From positions 4,431,534-4,495,533 of the forward strand of contig OX595986.1 of assembly GCA_951394045.1 (NCBI GenBank): 64,000 nucleotides of DNA, written 5' to 3'. Within the stretch, counting starts at the first letter, position 1. The number at the start of each line of letters is the position of its first letter. The stretch comes from Nitzschia sp. DOCU1. Taxonomy: Eukaryota > Bacillariophyta > Bacillariophyceae > Bacillariales > Bacillariaceae. This document shows, one piece after another, positions 20,449 to 29,913 of this stretch. Position numbers and translations under genes: made by a program. The notes below the pieces were generated by a model. That model saw only the letters and a program-made list of their open reading frames with translations. It was not told where the DNA came from and ran no database searches.

Positions 20449-21354
20449 TCACCGATTCTCGGCGGCAATCTGCTCTTCAATCAAGCGCTGCATCGCTACT
20501 TCTTCTTCCATAGCCTCACCGTTTCCAAATTGATTTCCAAGAGCGGCGGCTGCCTCTCGTTGATTCTGTATTTCGCGCCGTTGCTCCAAGTTGCGGCGTC
20601 GTGCTTTCTTTCCCGACTTTCGCGCCCGATTTTGGTTGTTGGCTTGTTCATTTTCGTCTTCTCCATTGTTGATTGGATCGACGGCTACTCTTGGACGATT
20701 TTGTCGCCGACGTCGACCCGCACCACGGCCGCCGAGTTGTTCCTCGTCGTCATGTGGGGCGGCGCCCATCATTCCAGCTCCACCGCCACCCAAACCTCCA
20801 CCGACGTGTTGCGCCATGAGCGCCTCCGCATCGACGGATCCTAGTAGCCTCTCAAAACCCCGATTAAACACCGCGTACGCCGAAAGCCCGTCTCGATTAC
20901 CGTCATCGCTCAGACCGATTGTAAAGATCAACGAGAGAGCGGTGACTATGATTACCAGGGGACCAGCCTCCAAGAAACTATATAGGCAGACGGAAACAAG
21001 TGAGCACAACCAAAGCAGCCTTTAAATTCCACAGCTCCATTGAACTTACTCGTGCATAAACCGGACGAAATAGTAATAAATCACGACTATCGAGAGCATC
21101 ACCCAATGTTTTAATTTCAGGTTCCGCCAGAATCGGAAAATTGCCATTGTTACAGGCGGAATGGACCTCAGCAAGTTGATGCAAGTAGCAAAGACATTCC
21201 TCAAGAATAAGACAAACTGGCGTTGGTTTGCCCTGGAAAACCGAATGGGCTGTAACTCGTACATGATAGCCCGCAGATAAGTGACAAGCGAAGCATCGGG
21301 GCGGCGAGTTTCGTCCCACAACGCTCTGGAGCGTTTGTATCCTGCTGGCGGCAT
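20449..21354 (-). CDS. SAYSvFN-domain (SAYSD1-like) ER membrane protein, two exons
   Basis: Exons 21354-21050 and 20977-20449 (72-nt intron, GTAAGT...TATATAG) give 277 residues. After the join, two hydrophobic helices (HWVMLSIVVIYYYFVRFM and PLVIIVTALSLIFTIGL) precede GLSAYAVFNRGFERLLGSVD. That is the SAYSvFN signature, with the following amphipathic segment as in animal SAYSD1. SAYSD1 sits at the ER translocon and helps clear stalled, UFMylated ribosomes. The C-terminal 110 residues are a Gly/Arg/Asn-rich basic tail ending in a helical Glu-rich segment, longer than in animals. The domain call is strong and the function is by family. Confidence 0.85.
20978..21049 (-). other. Intron of the SAYSD1-like gene
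   Basis: 72-nt intron with donor GTAAGT at 21049 and acceptor TATATAG ending at 20978. Splicing completes the second transmembrane helix of the SAYSvFN domain. Confidence 0.87.
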
Positions 21355-22237
21355 TTTTCTTCCGTCAAGTCAAACTCATTCACCTTGGACTTACGGACCG
21401 ATCTCGTCTGCAGTTGAAGGTGCTGAAGGACGACCTCTGACTTTTCAATATTTACTCCAGTCTCTCGTATTCAGTGTTGTGGCCACCATCGTCGCATAGA
21501 GAAGAGGTCTTGCGGCATCACGTGGTGGTCGTCGTTTGGCCAAAAGGTTCATTCGAATGGGTCGAAGATGATGAATGACGGCCGGACGACTGACAAACGT
21601 CCGAGAATCGCAACACGTCACGCTTTTGGTAGGAGTATCAGATACACGACTGGAGCTTCTTCATTTTTGTAGAGGCTTATTCGACCTCATCGATGAGATG
21701 GATGACAATGGCGCTCGTAGTTGACGGCTTATCTCGAGAAAATGCCGGACCCACGAAATGCATGTGGGTTGGGGAAGCAATAGTTCTTTTTCGGTCCCAC
21801 ATCCATAATTTTGGGAAGCCCGGTCGAACTTCGTCGGCAGCAGCGGAACCGGGCGATCGCGTCCAACACACTTTGAGAATCTTCTTGCAAACGAGAATGA
21901 TTTGCTTCAATAGTACGAGATCTTTGTCTAGCTAGTTCGATCACCTCTCTATGCGTGCTGTTATTACTGTTCTATTTTAGTAGGGACTGCTAGCTCTAGT
22001 AGTAAGAAAGCTCTCATTAGTCGTAACCACTCTAGCTGGAGTAAAAGATAGTACGACGAGGCGTCTTTTACCATACTAGTATTTATTTGAATTCGGCTGC
22101 AACACCATAGAGAGGAGATGTCACTTCTTGGAGTGACAAGTAGGGCGGCGACCAACAAAGCACCACCAAGTATGGCACCCAACAAATTCTATGTGGTGTC
22201 AGGGTGCCACTATTCGCCTTGTTTACTAGTTTCGTTC
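21355..22237. other. Intergenic between the SAYSD1-like 5' end and the zinc-ribbon gene 3' end
   Basis: 883 bases with no supported gene. The segment 21925-22090 is rich in CTAG/TAGTA words, including CTAGCTAG at 21928-21935. Confidence 0.5.
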
Positions 22238-23191
22238 TCACGCCGATTCAATTCCACAAAAGACTCTATCTGGAAGGGCCCCAAGCTCAAAAGGAGTCAA
22301 TGTGCCGCAGCCTGGACAATAGACTAGTTCCATATCCATAGTCGCCACCATGTGCTTGGAACAACCCACACACTGAACAATCCTAGCCGTCCCCTGGTCC
22401 ATTGCCCGGTAGACCCGTTCCTCGTCATGAATAAGGACTTTGGACCCCACACTGTCAAGAGTTTCTTCTCGGCTATAACGGGGTAAACATTGCTTTGGAG
22501 ATGACATTCGACTGGGGCTGAAAGATTTGGCAGTTGAAATGCATGGGCTTGCTGCAGTTCGTTTTGGGCTCCAGCTGCCACCACCTTGCCGCCGTTCTGG
22601 CGTGGAAGGAACTGATTCACGCTTGATCTGAAACATGATCTTTTCTTGTGCGGCAATAAAGCTATCAGAGTATTGTAATGTCGGCTCCTCTGGCATGCTG
22701 TCGGAAGAAATGGACCGTTGCAGCGTAGTTTGAAGATCCCGCATTCGAAATTCTACATCAATATGATCCATAATCATATCTTGTCGAAACCGAGGAAGAT
22801 TCCATTTGTTTTGGGGAGAAAATTCATTCATATTGGGTATCAAAGGCATCGTAGGATTTCCCGGAAGTGACGATAACGCCGCCGCCATTTTCATCAGTGG
22901 CACTGCGTCGCTTTCGCCCATCAATGGAGGACTCTTCGGACGAATATCCATGAACTCTTCTTCCTTCTCATTGCAAGATCCCCATATCAAGTCTTTGGAA
23001 GATAATGACATTCGTTTCATCCACGGCTCACTTCGACACTTAACCATTGCGCTCCCTTCGTGACAATTCGGTTGAGAGTGCCAGAGCCGACGCTTTACGG
23101 CACCCGAATCCGTTTTTCGATAGGCTGCAGCATACTTCAGCTCCGCCTCACTGGATGGGCTGGATGATATGGTAGACTCAATTTTGTACAT
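22238..23191 (-). CDS. Unknown protein with C-terminal zinc ribbon
   Basis: 317 residues, mostly Ser/Pro-rich and probably disordered, with many SP and SSP sites. The only recognisable fold is a C-terminal Cys4 ribbon: VQCVGCSKHMVAT...LVYCPGCGTLTP (about residues 273-301), of the kind that binds one zinc. There is no targeting signal. I cannot assign a function. The ATG at 23191 is the first in frame. Confidence 0.7.
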   Translation of the reverse strand: MYKIESTISSSPSSEAELKYAAAYRKTDSGAVKRRLWHSQPNCHEGSAMVKCRSEPWMKRMSLSSKDLIWGSCNEKEEEFMDIRPKSPPLMGESDAVPLMKMAAALSSLPGNPTMPLIPNMNEFSPQNKWNLPRFRQDMIMDHIDVEFRMRDLQTTLQRSISSDSMPEEPTLQYSDSFIAAQEKIMFQIKRESVPSTPERRQGGGSWSPKRTAASPCISTAKSFSPSRMSSPKQCLPRYSREETLDSVGSKVLIHDEERVYRAMDQGTARIVQCVGCSKHMVATMDMELVYCPGCGTLTPFELGALPDRVFCGIESA

Positions 23192-23811
23192 GGTGAAAAG
23201 ACTTTGGTATTATGGCAAGAGTGAGCTCTTGGAAACTTTGACACCCGGAACCGAGAAGCTTTGCATGACTGTGTTTTATTGTTTGCGCTCACCACCACCA
23301 CATCTCGCCATTCACAATTTCGTGGTTTCGTGCGAGTTTTGTGGGGCCGTTTCCCTACTACATTTTGATTACATAGAGATCTCCAACTTGTTTCGGCCGT
23401 GTTTGGGTTCGGAAGGCATATCTAAAAATCTCGCTGGTTTACACGGAAGCTGAGGCCGGCTGCTTCGTGTAACCAGCGAGGAATGCCTGCCAGCAATCCT
23501 GTTACCCCGGCACTATCGATATGACGTTACCTGCCTGCCGGTTGGCGGCAGTTCTTCGCGTTTCGTGGAAACAGGACGCGATGATGTTGAGGGATGATCG
23601 CCGACAGCACCATGGAAGGTGCAATTGTGTCCCCATCGCTTTACTCATCGCAACCCCGCACTCTAGACTCTCTTGACCTTTTCTATCGCTATCAAATAAG
23701 GTAAAGACTGTTTTGTGGTATCCGTGGACGGCGCAAATCGACCAGAGGCAAGAGCATCCTGCGCGTGCGATTTCGGAACGTTTTTGGCCGCTCCATGGTC
23801 ATCACGTGACA
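23192..23811. other. Divergent intergenic region, zinc-ribbon gene and STN1
   Basis: 620 bases between two divergent starts. Apart from the inverted repeat at 23430-23480 nothing was recognised. Promoters for both genes are expected here. Confidence 0.5.
23430..23480. repeat. Imperfect inverted repeat, about 20-bp arms
   Basis: The left arm (23430-23450, CTCGCTGGTTTACACGGAAGC) pairs with the right arm (23462-23480, GCTTCGTGTAACCAGCGAG) except for two single-base bulges. The loop is about 11 nt. GGCAT (23415-23419) and ATGCC (23483-23487) extend the symmetry outward. No ORF overlaps it. Confidence 0.8.
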
Positions 23812-25056
23812 ATGTCAGCGGCGCCTTTCGTTCCAGATCGCAGCAAACCGTCCGCAGATAGCTTGTGGACGGGTTCCGAAAATATTCTGGTCGGAATAGC
23901 TCCGCACTTCTGGGCCCATGTTCCAATGACAATCGGGAGCATCAACGGGTTGAAACTCATTCAAGGAATTCACTGCTGGACATCCTCCGATGGCAAGTAC
24001 CACGTCCCAGTGTCCAAATGCGTGCTAGTGGGGATTATTGTAAATGCTGCAATCCGTTCTTCAGATGGAGCCAATTTATATGTCTTGGATGATGGCACCG
24101 GACTCATCGACTGCCTGGCGTGGTCGACCAAGGACGAAAACGACATGTTCCATCTCCCGTCGCTACTTCCTGACAATAACGCATGCAAACCGATCGGTTT
24201 AGGTGATGTGGTGAAGCTCTTTGGAAAGATCCAGTGCGTCACTATCAAACAGGAGCATGATTCGAGACAAGAACCCTTTGTTGTTCGAGAAATTATGACA
24301 ACAATGGTGGAACGAATCGACGACGCCAACGAAGAAACACGGCATTGGAGAGCCTGTGCCCAGCGGGAGGTGGCCCTGGCAAGAGATCCGACGCAGTTCA
24401 ACGCATTGGGATATTTGAAGCAACTGGGGCCTCAGATAACACAGCAAGTTCAACGGCGGCAACACTTGCCTGCCAAGGACGATACGTTAGGGGAATGGCG
24501 TATTTTTGGGACATCTTGCAAGTGCACGATGGAGTACAAGGAGGACCTATTGTATTGTCATTGCGTGGCAAAAGTAGAGCCATTAGATCCAAAGCTAGTG
24601 TTTCGGGATGCACTACTTCGACATTTGCTGAAAGTGCAAGCAATGCATGACAAGGCGCTGGTCTTTCCTTATAAGGGAATCAAAATCAACCACCAGCTTC
24701 GGGCTCTTGCGTCTTCTGTGATAGCATCGACTGACAAAGACCCCAAACAAGAAAGCAAAATGGCATTACTCATCGATCGGCTTTTGCTAAACACGATTTG
24801 GGCTCTGCGGAATGATGGAGTTCTATACTTGGCAAACTTGGATAAGGACGAGTATATGTTGATCTCACGACAGTGGATCTTCGAGCCGTATGTTCTTGGT
24901 GAACTGGGATCGAAACGAAAGTCCGAGACGTCCAAGAACTTCATCAATTTTCAAGGTGCTCCGTATCTTTCTCAGGTCCACCGAGAGAAAATACTATACG
25001 TAAAGCGCTGCGTCGCAATGGGAGCGACGAATAGTAAGGAGAAGAATATGTTGTAG
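23812..25056 (+). CDS. STN1: STN1-like subunit of the telomere CST complex
   Basis: 414 residues from the ATG at 23812 (the open frame begins upstream at a TTG). The N-terminal OB-fold (about 15-165) resembles STN1. It has HFWAHVPMTIGSI, then a VPVSKCVLVGIIVNA strand aligning with the family's HPIxxVxVLGxVV, then LYVLDDGTGLIDCLAW aligning with YxVDDSTGxIxCxxW, then GDVVKLFGKIQC. The C-terminal half (about 250-400) is helical and basic and could hold the winged helices. STN1 works with CTC1 and TEN1 to bind telomeric single-stranded DNA and promote polymerase alpha-primase fill-in. A general RPA2-like OB protein is the main alternative. Confidence 0.8.
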   Translation: MSAAPFVPDRSKPSADSLWTGSENILVGIAPHFWAHVPMTIGSINGLKLIQGIHCWTSSDGKYHVPVSKCVLVGIIVNAAIRSSDGANLYVLDDGTGLIDCLAWSTKDENDMFHLPSLLPDNNACKPIGLGDVVKLFGKIQCVTIKQEHDSRQEPFVVREIMTTMVERIDDANEETRHWRACAQREVALARDPTQFNALGYLKQLGPQITQQVQRRQHLPAKDDTLGEWRIFGTSCKCTMEYKEDLLYCHCVAKVEPLDPKLVFRDALLRHLLKVQAMHDKALVFPYKGIKINHQLRALASSVIASTDKDPKQESKMALLIDRLLLNTIWALRNDGVLYLANLDKDEYMLISRQWIFEPYVLGELGSKRKSETSKNFINFQGAPYLSQVHREKILYVKRCVAMGATNSKEKNML

Positions 25057-25415
25057 CAAGATGAGTTTCTACAGCACTATTACCAGTAGTTTGAAACATT
25101 GAAGTTTCATCTTGGATGGGCTGTCCAGAATATCGCTTAGTAGACAGGTTGAAGTACGATAATAAAGAGTGGGAGACCCACAAAAATGGTTCAAAGGAGT
25201 CGTAAAGGGCTCGTGACTTGAAGTCACGAATGACGTTTCGAGATGATCAACAAAACTACGCAAGGGCTGATGATGCGTCGGCGGCAGGATGATGATCCCG
25301 ATGGATGACATGAGATTATTCAATGGGATTCAATCCCGTTACCTCATATTCGAGTGTGTCCCATTACACCAAAGGCGTCAATCATTGAACCACATCGGAT
25401 TCAAAAGACAGACTA
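25057..25415. other. Intergenic between STN1 and the SET-domain gene, with a tRNA-like relic
   Basis: 359 bases. On the minus strand near 25378-25300 there is a tRNA-like order of blocks (TTTGGTGTAATGGG, then GGGATTGAATCCC). The acceptor and anticodon stems do not pair, so it is not called a tRNA. The promoter of the SET-domain gene should be here. Confidence 0.4.
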
Positions 25416-26546
25416 ATGAAATCAGACTTTACGCCATTCCTTGCATGGTGCCAGGCAAAATCAATAAGCACTCCGCTTGAACTTGTCAGCAATGGCTCCT
25501 ATCGGTACATGGCGTTGCCCGCAGAGAAAGAAAAGCTCATGAGTCAATCCACTTCTCCGGCTTTTGTCAATGTGGTGAAGGCTCCATTGGAGGCCTGCAT
25601 TGTCGGTGAAGACTGGGAGACGCTTGTCGAGAAACTCAAATACGAAAAAAGCAGAGGGTCCAACTCGGACTTTGCTCCATGGCTCGAATTATTTCCGACG
25701 CTGGACGACTTTGAAGGAATGCCAAGATTTTGGAAACCAGAGCGGCGGGAATTGGTTCGACAATATGATAGCGGCCAGCTTGAAGCGCGACTGGAGATTG
25801 ACCGACTTCGATTCAACCAAGTCGACGACCAATGGGCCCTGGCCGTCGTGGATTCCCGATCCAACTTTTTGCCCGACAATACGTATTCCATGACCCCGAT
25901 GCTAGACATGTTCAATCACAAATCCAACGTGAAAACTTCAGCGCGATTAGATGGGGGGGACCGGTTCTTGCTGGAGGTGGATACCAACTCCATTTTTAAG
26001 TCAGACAAAGCAAAGGAAGGAGATTGGGCGGGTCAGTTATTTGGTGGTATGTTTAGCAGAGATAACACGGGCTACAAATCTGGTGGCGAGGTGTTTGTTT
26101 CCTATGGTAACTTTGATAATATGGAAACTCTTTGCAATTATGGTTTTGTGGAAGAAGACAATGCATCCAATGTGGAAACTTTTCGAGTCCGCCTCATGGG
26201 TAAAGGACCGGCTTATCTCGTGGTTGATCCAGATGGTTCCATTGATAACATGATGAATCAACTGAGCCTGACAGACTTGCGAGTAGCGCTGGCGACTCCC
26301 GAGGAAATCGATTCCTTAGAAGAAAACAAGTGGGAAGGAATGGGCACAATCTCGGAACGAAATGACATTGAAACGTTCGCCTTGATTGCAGGAGAGTTGG
26401 AGGAAGCTTTATACGATGCAAAAAATGGTGCTGATGAGGCAACTTCCATGGGTGATGGTCTAGTTGCTATCTACTTGCGGGGACGACAAAAGACCTTGGA
26501 AAAGGGTCGAGATATGTTGAAAGCCACGTATCCAGATATATTCTAA
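25416..26546 (+). CDS. SET-domain protein methyltransferase, Rubisco-LSMT/SETD3-like
   Basis: 376 residues. The SET core is visible: SMTPMLDMFNHKSN (about 160-173, the N-H-S-like block that binds AdoMet) and GGEVFVSYGNFDNMETLCNYGFV (about 222-244), which matches the family's G-E-E-[VI]-x-[IV]-SYG-x(4)-LL-x-YGF signature. A region resembling Rubisco substrate-binding helices follows. Relatives methylate Lys or His side chains on non-histone proteins. The start lacks the usual GxGxxA-type N-terminal SET strand, so an upstream exon may be missing or the protein is divergent. No plastid presequence is seen at this start. The substrate is unknown. Confidence 0.8.
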   Translation: MKSDFTPFLAWCQAKSISTPLELVSNGSYRYMALPAEKEKLMSQSTSPAFVNVVKAPLEACIVGEDWETLVEKLKYEKSRGSNSDFAPWLELFPTLDDFEGMPRFWKPERRELVRQYDSGQLEARLEIDRLRFNQVDDQWALAVVDSRSNFLPDNTYSMTPMLDMFNHKSNVKTSARLDGGDRFLLEVDTNSIFKSDKAKEGDWAGQLFGGMFSRDNTGYKSGGEVFVSYGNFDNMETLCNYGFVEEDNASNVETFRVRLMGKGPAYLVVDPDGSIDNMMNQLSLTDLRVALATPEEIDSLEENKWEGMGTISERNDIETFALIAGELEEALYDAKNGADEATSMGDGLVAIYLRGRQKTLEKGRDMLKATYPDIF

Positions 26547-27072
26547 CAGGGAGGAAAGCTTCAAATTAGACACCTTCGTTCTGAGTTGTTGCACTCATAC
26601 TACTACGGTAGGCAAAATAGTAGGATATGCCCTTACTACTTTCTACTAGCTTCTACTCTAGAGAGCTACTATTATCTAGCCTCTTTGTGCAAGTCGGAGG
26701 AATCAAATGAGGTCGAGTCAGTCGGTGAACTTGAGCTCTGTCGCTACTGGCCGGCTGCCCACACCCGCATCATCAGCAGCGGAAGACGCGATGACTCAAA
26801 TGACGATGGAAATACACTAGGATCGGGCGGTGCATAAAATGATGTTCATTTGCAGATCATCAGCACTGCATACCATGGGCTGCTCTTTGCCTCCCTAGCT
26901 AGATGTAAAACTTCGCGTGCCGTCGTCCAAGTCTGATTCTATGGACCGGTGGACTTTGGGGACTTGTGTTTGGCTGGGCGCACCGTCTATTGCCCTCTCC
27001 TTCTAGTCGCCTTATCATCAGCCGCTACCGTTTGGCTGGCGTTGAGTGAATGCTACGAGCCCGAAGAAGAAG
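26547..27072. other. Intergenic between the SET-domain and glycosyltransferase-like genes
   Basis: 526 bases with TAC/CTA-rich stretches (26590-26690) and CTAGCTAG at 26895-26902. No gene was recognised. Confidence 0.5.
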
Positions 27073-28413
27073 ATGATGATGGGACGTAATAGGCACAGAC
27101 GCCACAATATTTACCTCTACCTAGTAGGGTGCTTGGTGTTGATTTCGGTGGTGTGCAATCTGGCAGTGTCGCGGACGGCGGCGCGTTATGATGCCAACTC
27201 CTCCTTTCTTTTGTATAATGAATGGAAGACACCCATTTCCTACACGAATCACTCGGTTCAAAATCCGACTTTGGTTATTCAGCTGAGAGGAGAAATGGGC
27301 AATCACTTGAGTGCCATTGCCCATGGGATGGGGTTTGCCTGGTACGCGTCTCGAGTACATGGCATTACTCTGCAGCCGAAACTGCGTCATCAAGTTGTTC
27401 GCACTGTCGGCAACGATCAGCAGCCAGACACGGAAAGTAGCAAGTGGACGCCAACTCGAGATGTCATGCAACAATGCTTTCCAAAGTTACGCTCTTGGGA
27501 CTTTGATCGCGGTAGCACCTGGATGGAGTACTATGACAGCGAAAGACGACAACGAGAGTGGTTGCCACCTGTGACGAGATCCAAGCTCGATTACGTCGAT
27601 GGGCGTCTTTGGCTGGGAAGAAGCACAAGAATTGATCGAATGCCGGTGGAATTCCGAGACTGGAACACGACTTTGCAAACTCTGCACCAGCTATGGCAGA
27701 GCCAGGATCGACCAATGTCACGCGTGTTTTCTTCGTCCCCAACTCATCATCAAGCGGGCACGGCCAAAATGGACGCAGCAGTTTCTATTCCCTTTATTCG
27801 TTCGGAATCTCTCGAGAATACATTAGTTGTGGACTTGTTTTTGGACGAGCTAAGAGACCTTTTTGAGTTTGACTATGCATCGTGTTGTGGAACGGACGCT
27901 CCCCAAGACGATGAAACTGTTTTGCACTACCGAAACTTTGCGACAGAATTATCCATTGGTAGTGATAGCGCATTAGAAGATGTGAGTCCTTCCCAGACAG
28001 TCAACGTTCTTTTCGAGCATTTGCGGCCTGGAGACAAGGTCGCCATCACCACTCGAACGTTCAATGAGCACCTCCAACTCCACTTGGATGCCATGCAGGC
28101 CAGAGGCTTGCAAGTGCGAGTCATTCAAGGCCAATCAGGAATGCAAGACTTTTGCTTTCTGCTCAAAGCCAAGAAGGAACTGATAGGGAACTTTCAGTCT
28201 ACTTTTTTCTTTTGGGCTTGTGTCCTAGGGCGAGCCAAGATAGCTCGATTGTATACTATTGACAGTCCTCAACGTCGGGAGCGTTGTGGAAACTCTACTA
28301 GTATTATGAAGCGGCGCTTTCTTTACCCTTGGACGCATCCCGACTTGAAGGACCGCCTACGACACCTTCTCATTCCGTTTCACGAAGACGGGCCTCCGGT
28401 GTCAGGGAGATAA
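27073..28413 (+). CDS. Type II membrane protein, probable Golgi glycosyltransferase (fucosyltransferase-like)
   Basis: 446 residues from the ATG at 27073 (the open frame begins at GTG). A short basic N-terminus (GRNRHRRH) and one hydrophobic helix (IYLYLVGCLVLISVVCNLAV) form a signal anchor, giving a type II topology. The lumenal part has VIQLRGEMGNHLSAIAHGMG near residue 68, resembling the GxxGNxLxxxA loop of GT-B fucosyltransferases. A late block IQGQSGMQDFCFLLKAKKEL then GNFQSTFFFWACVLG resembles the sugar-nucleotide-binding end of such enzymes. Donor and acceptor cannot be named. A diatom-specific family is likely. Confidence 0.6.
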   Translation: MMMGRNRHRRHNIYLYLVGCLVLISVVCNLAVSRTAARYDANSSFLLYNEWKTPISYTNHSVQNPTLVIQLRGEMGNHLSAIAHGMGFAWYASRVHGITLQPKLRHQVVRTVGNDQQPDTESSKWTPTRDVMQQCFPKLRSWDFDRGSTWMEYYDSERRQREWLPPVTRSKLDYVDGRLWLGRSTRIDRMPVEFRDWNTTLQTLHQLWQSQDRPMSRVFSSSPTHHQAGTAKMDAAVSIPFIRSESLENTLVVDLFLDELRDLFEFDYASCCGTDAPQDDETVLHYRNFATELSIGSDSALEDVSPSQTVNVLFEHLRPGDKVAITTRTFNEHLQLHLDAMQARGLQVRVIQGQSGMQDFCFLLKAKKELIGNFQSTFFFWACVLGRAKIARLYTIDSPQRRERCGNSTSIMKRRFLYPWTHPDLKDRLRHLLIPFHEDGPPVSGR

Positions 28414-28788
28414 CAAGCGACGACACGTTTTGTTGCTGGTCCAGAGAGACTATTAGCATTGAATATTCTACAAAGAACCATCCTAACAACCTTCTAGTCT
28501 AATTTCGATAGGGCCTTTATTTACGCCGTTCACTGAATAAAAGAATGCGATACGAACCGAATTGATTGAAATGATGTACATGCTGCCAGTAGCCATGCCA
28601 GTGCCCGCTGTCGGATCGTTTGTTTCGAGAAAATGAGGGAGGGGGCATAGAGTCACCGCAGATTGATCAGCGAGGAAGGTCAGGGGCATTTATTGAATCC
28701 TCGATCTGGCCTGACACCACGCATGGCGTCTCACAAAGTGCAACCACGAATTCTTTTGTATCCTTCCTCCTTTCCCGTCATAGTGTCC
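28414..28788. other. Convergent intergenic region
   Basis: 375 bases between two stop codons, holding both 3' ends. Nothing else was recognised. Confidence 0.5.
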
Positions 28789-29913
28789 TCAGCAACTATG
28801 TTCTCCCTCGTCAACATCCAATTCTGCCATCTCCATCACAGGTATACCGGTGCTAGTTCGCGCACCCTCATTGTCGCTGGCACTGCTAGTCGACCGTATC
28901 GTCATACGACGAGCCAAATACTTTCGGAAATGGAATCGCGGAATGTCGTCGGGGCGCTCCTCTCCATCCGATGACTTTTGTGGGGGTGCCGGCAGTTGTG
29001 TTTGTCGAATGCCCGTAGGATGACCTGCAAAGGGTAGGGGCGGCGAAAACGATCGTCGAATGTAGAAAAAGAGGTGCACAATTCCTTTGCTCAAGGCTTG
29101 ACCCGATCCCGCCAAGACGGTCATGGGTTCTTCCCAAGGCTGGAGCGGCTCGAAGATGTAGTCGTGCTTGTCCGCCGCAGCTTGTGACAAAGGTTTTCGT
29201 TCAGCGTAGCTTTCCACGATAAAGGAGAGTTGATTGATCAGCAAAGCTTGAAAGATACCCTTTGCCAGACCATTCTGGGCAATGGTTCGCATGTCATCCT
29301 TGTGGATTCGAAAGAGTTTTGTTTTGGTGATACTCTTGCAGCGGATTTGCGTTCGGTGAAAGACTGTTTTATCAGAGAACAACCCCAATAAGTTCAAGTC
29401 AAACATTTCCCCGGACACCATGATCCTATCGTACTTATGGGTCATGTCGTTGAACACTTCTAGTTTGACTTGCCCTTGGTAGATGATGTAGAAGTCATCG
29501 TTGGTAGGAATTTCTTGTCCTGGTTGAAACTCAACAACTTTCAAATGACGCGCCACGATGCTATAAAAGAGTCGTTGTGAAAGGCCTCCTGTTCGATAAA
29601 ACATTCTCCACAAGGCAGCTTCATCTTCAGATAGTGGAACAGCGCGCTCGTCGCCCAGCAAGCACAGTAAAGAACATCCGTGCACGTAGAGACTAATGAC
29701 GGCCCAGAAAAGACTGTCCACCGCCAGAGTCCCTGCACTACCTGTCAAATCAGGCCACAGGGGAGATCCCAGAACGGCATTGATCAGCAGCATTACGTAA
29801 GCCATGACGAGAAAGAAACGAATCACCATAAGATCGCCAAAGATACCGGACATGAAAAAGAAAAATGATGCCAATTGGATCCATAGTGACAGGGGAGTTA
29901 AAAATTCCACCAT
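28789..29913 (-). CDS. Popeye-domain (POPDC-like) membrane protein with cNMP-binding fold
   Basis: 374 residues from the ATG at 29913. Three hydrophobic helices (SLWIQLASFFFFMSGIFG, VIRFFLVMAYVMLLINAVLG, DSLFWAVISLYVHGCSLLCL) precede a cytosolic domain at about 115-255 that looks like a cyclic-nucleotide-binding fold. It contains LFYSIVARHLKVVEFQPGQ, DDFYIIYQGQVKLEV, an SGEMFDL pocket loop and a TKLFRIHKDDM strand. This helix-then-cNMP layout is that of Popeye proteins, which bind cAMP in animals. The animal DSPE pocket motif is not evident, so ligand binding is uncertain. A long basic, Ser/Pro-rich tail follows. Confidence 0.75.
   Translation of the reverse strand: MVEFLTPLSLWIQLASFFFFMSGIFGDLMVIRFFLVMAYVMLLINAVLGSPLWPDLTGSAGTLAVDSLFWAVISLYVHGCSLLCLLGDERAVPLSEDEAALWRMFYRTGGLSQRLFYSIVARHLKVVEFQPGQEIPTNDDFYIIYQGQVKLEVFNDMTHKYDRIMVSGEMFDLNLLGLFSDKTVFHRTQIRCKSITKTKLFRIHKDDMRTIAQNGLAKGIFQALLINQLSFIVESYAERKPLSQAAADKHDYIFEPLQPWEEPMTVLAGSGQALSKGIVHLFFYIRRSFSPPLPFAGHPTGIRQTQLPAPPQKSSDGEERPDDIPRFHFRKYLARRMTIRSTSSASDNEGARTSTGIPVMEMAELDVDEGEHSC

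Noticed and set aside
25298..25378. A functional tRNA gene
   Set aside because: Acceptor and anticodon stems cannot pair and the T stem is short; kept only as a low-interest relic.
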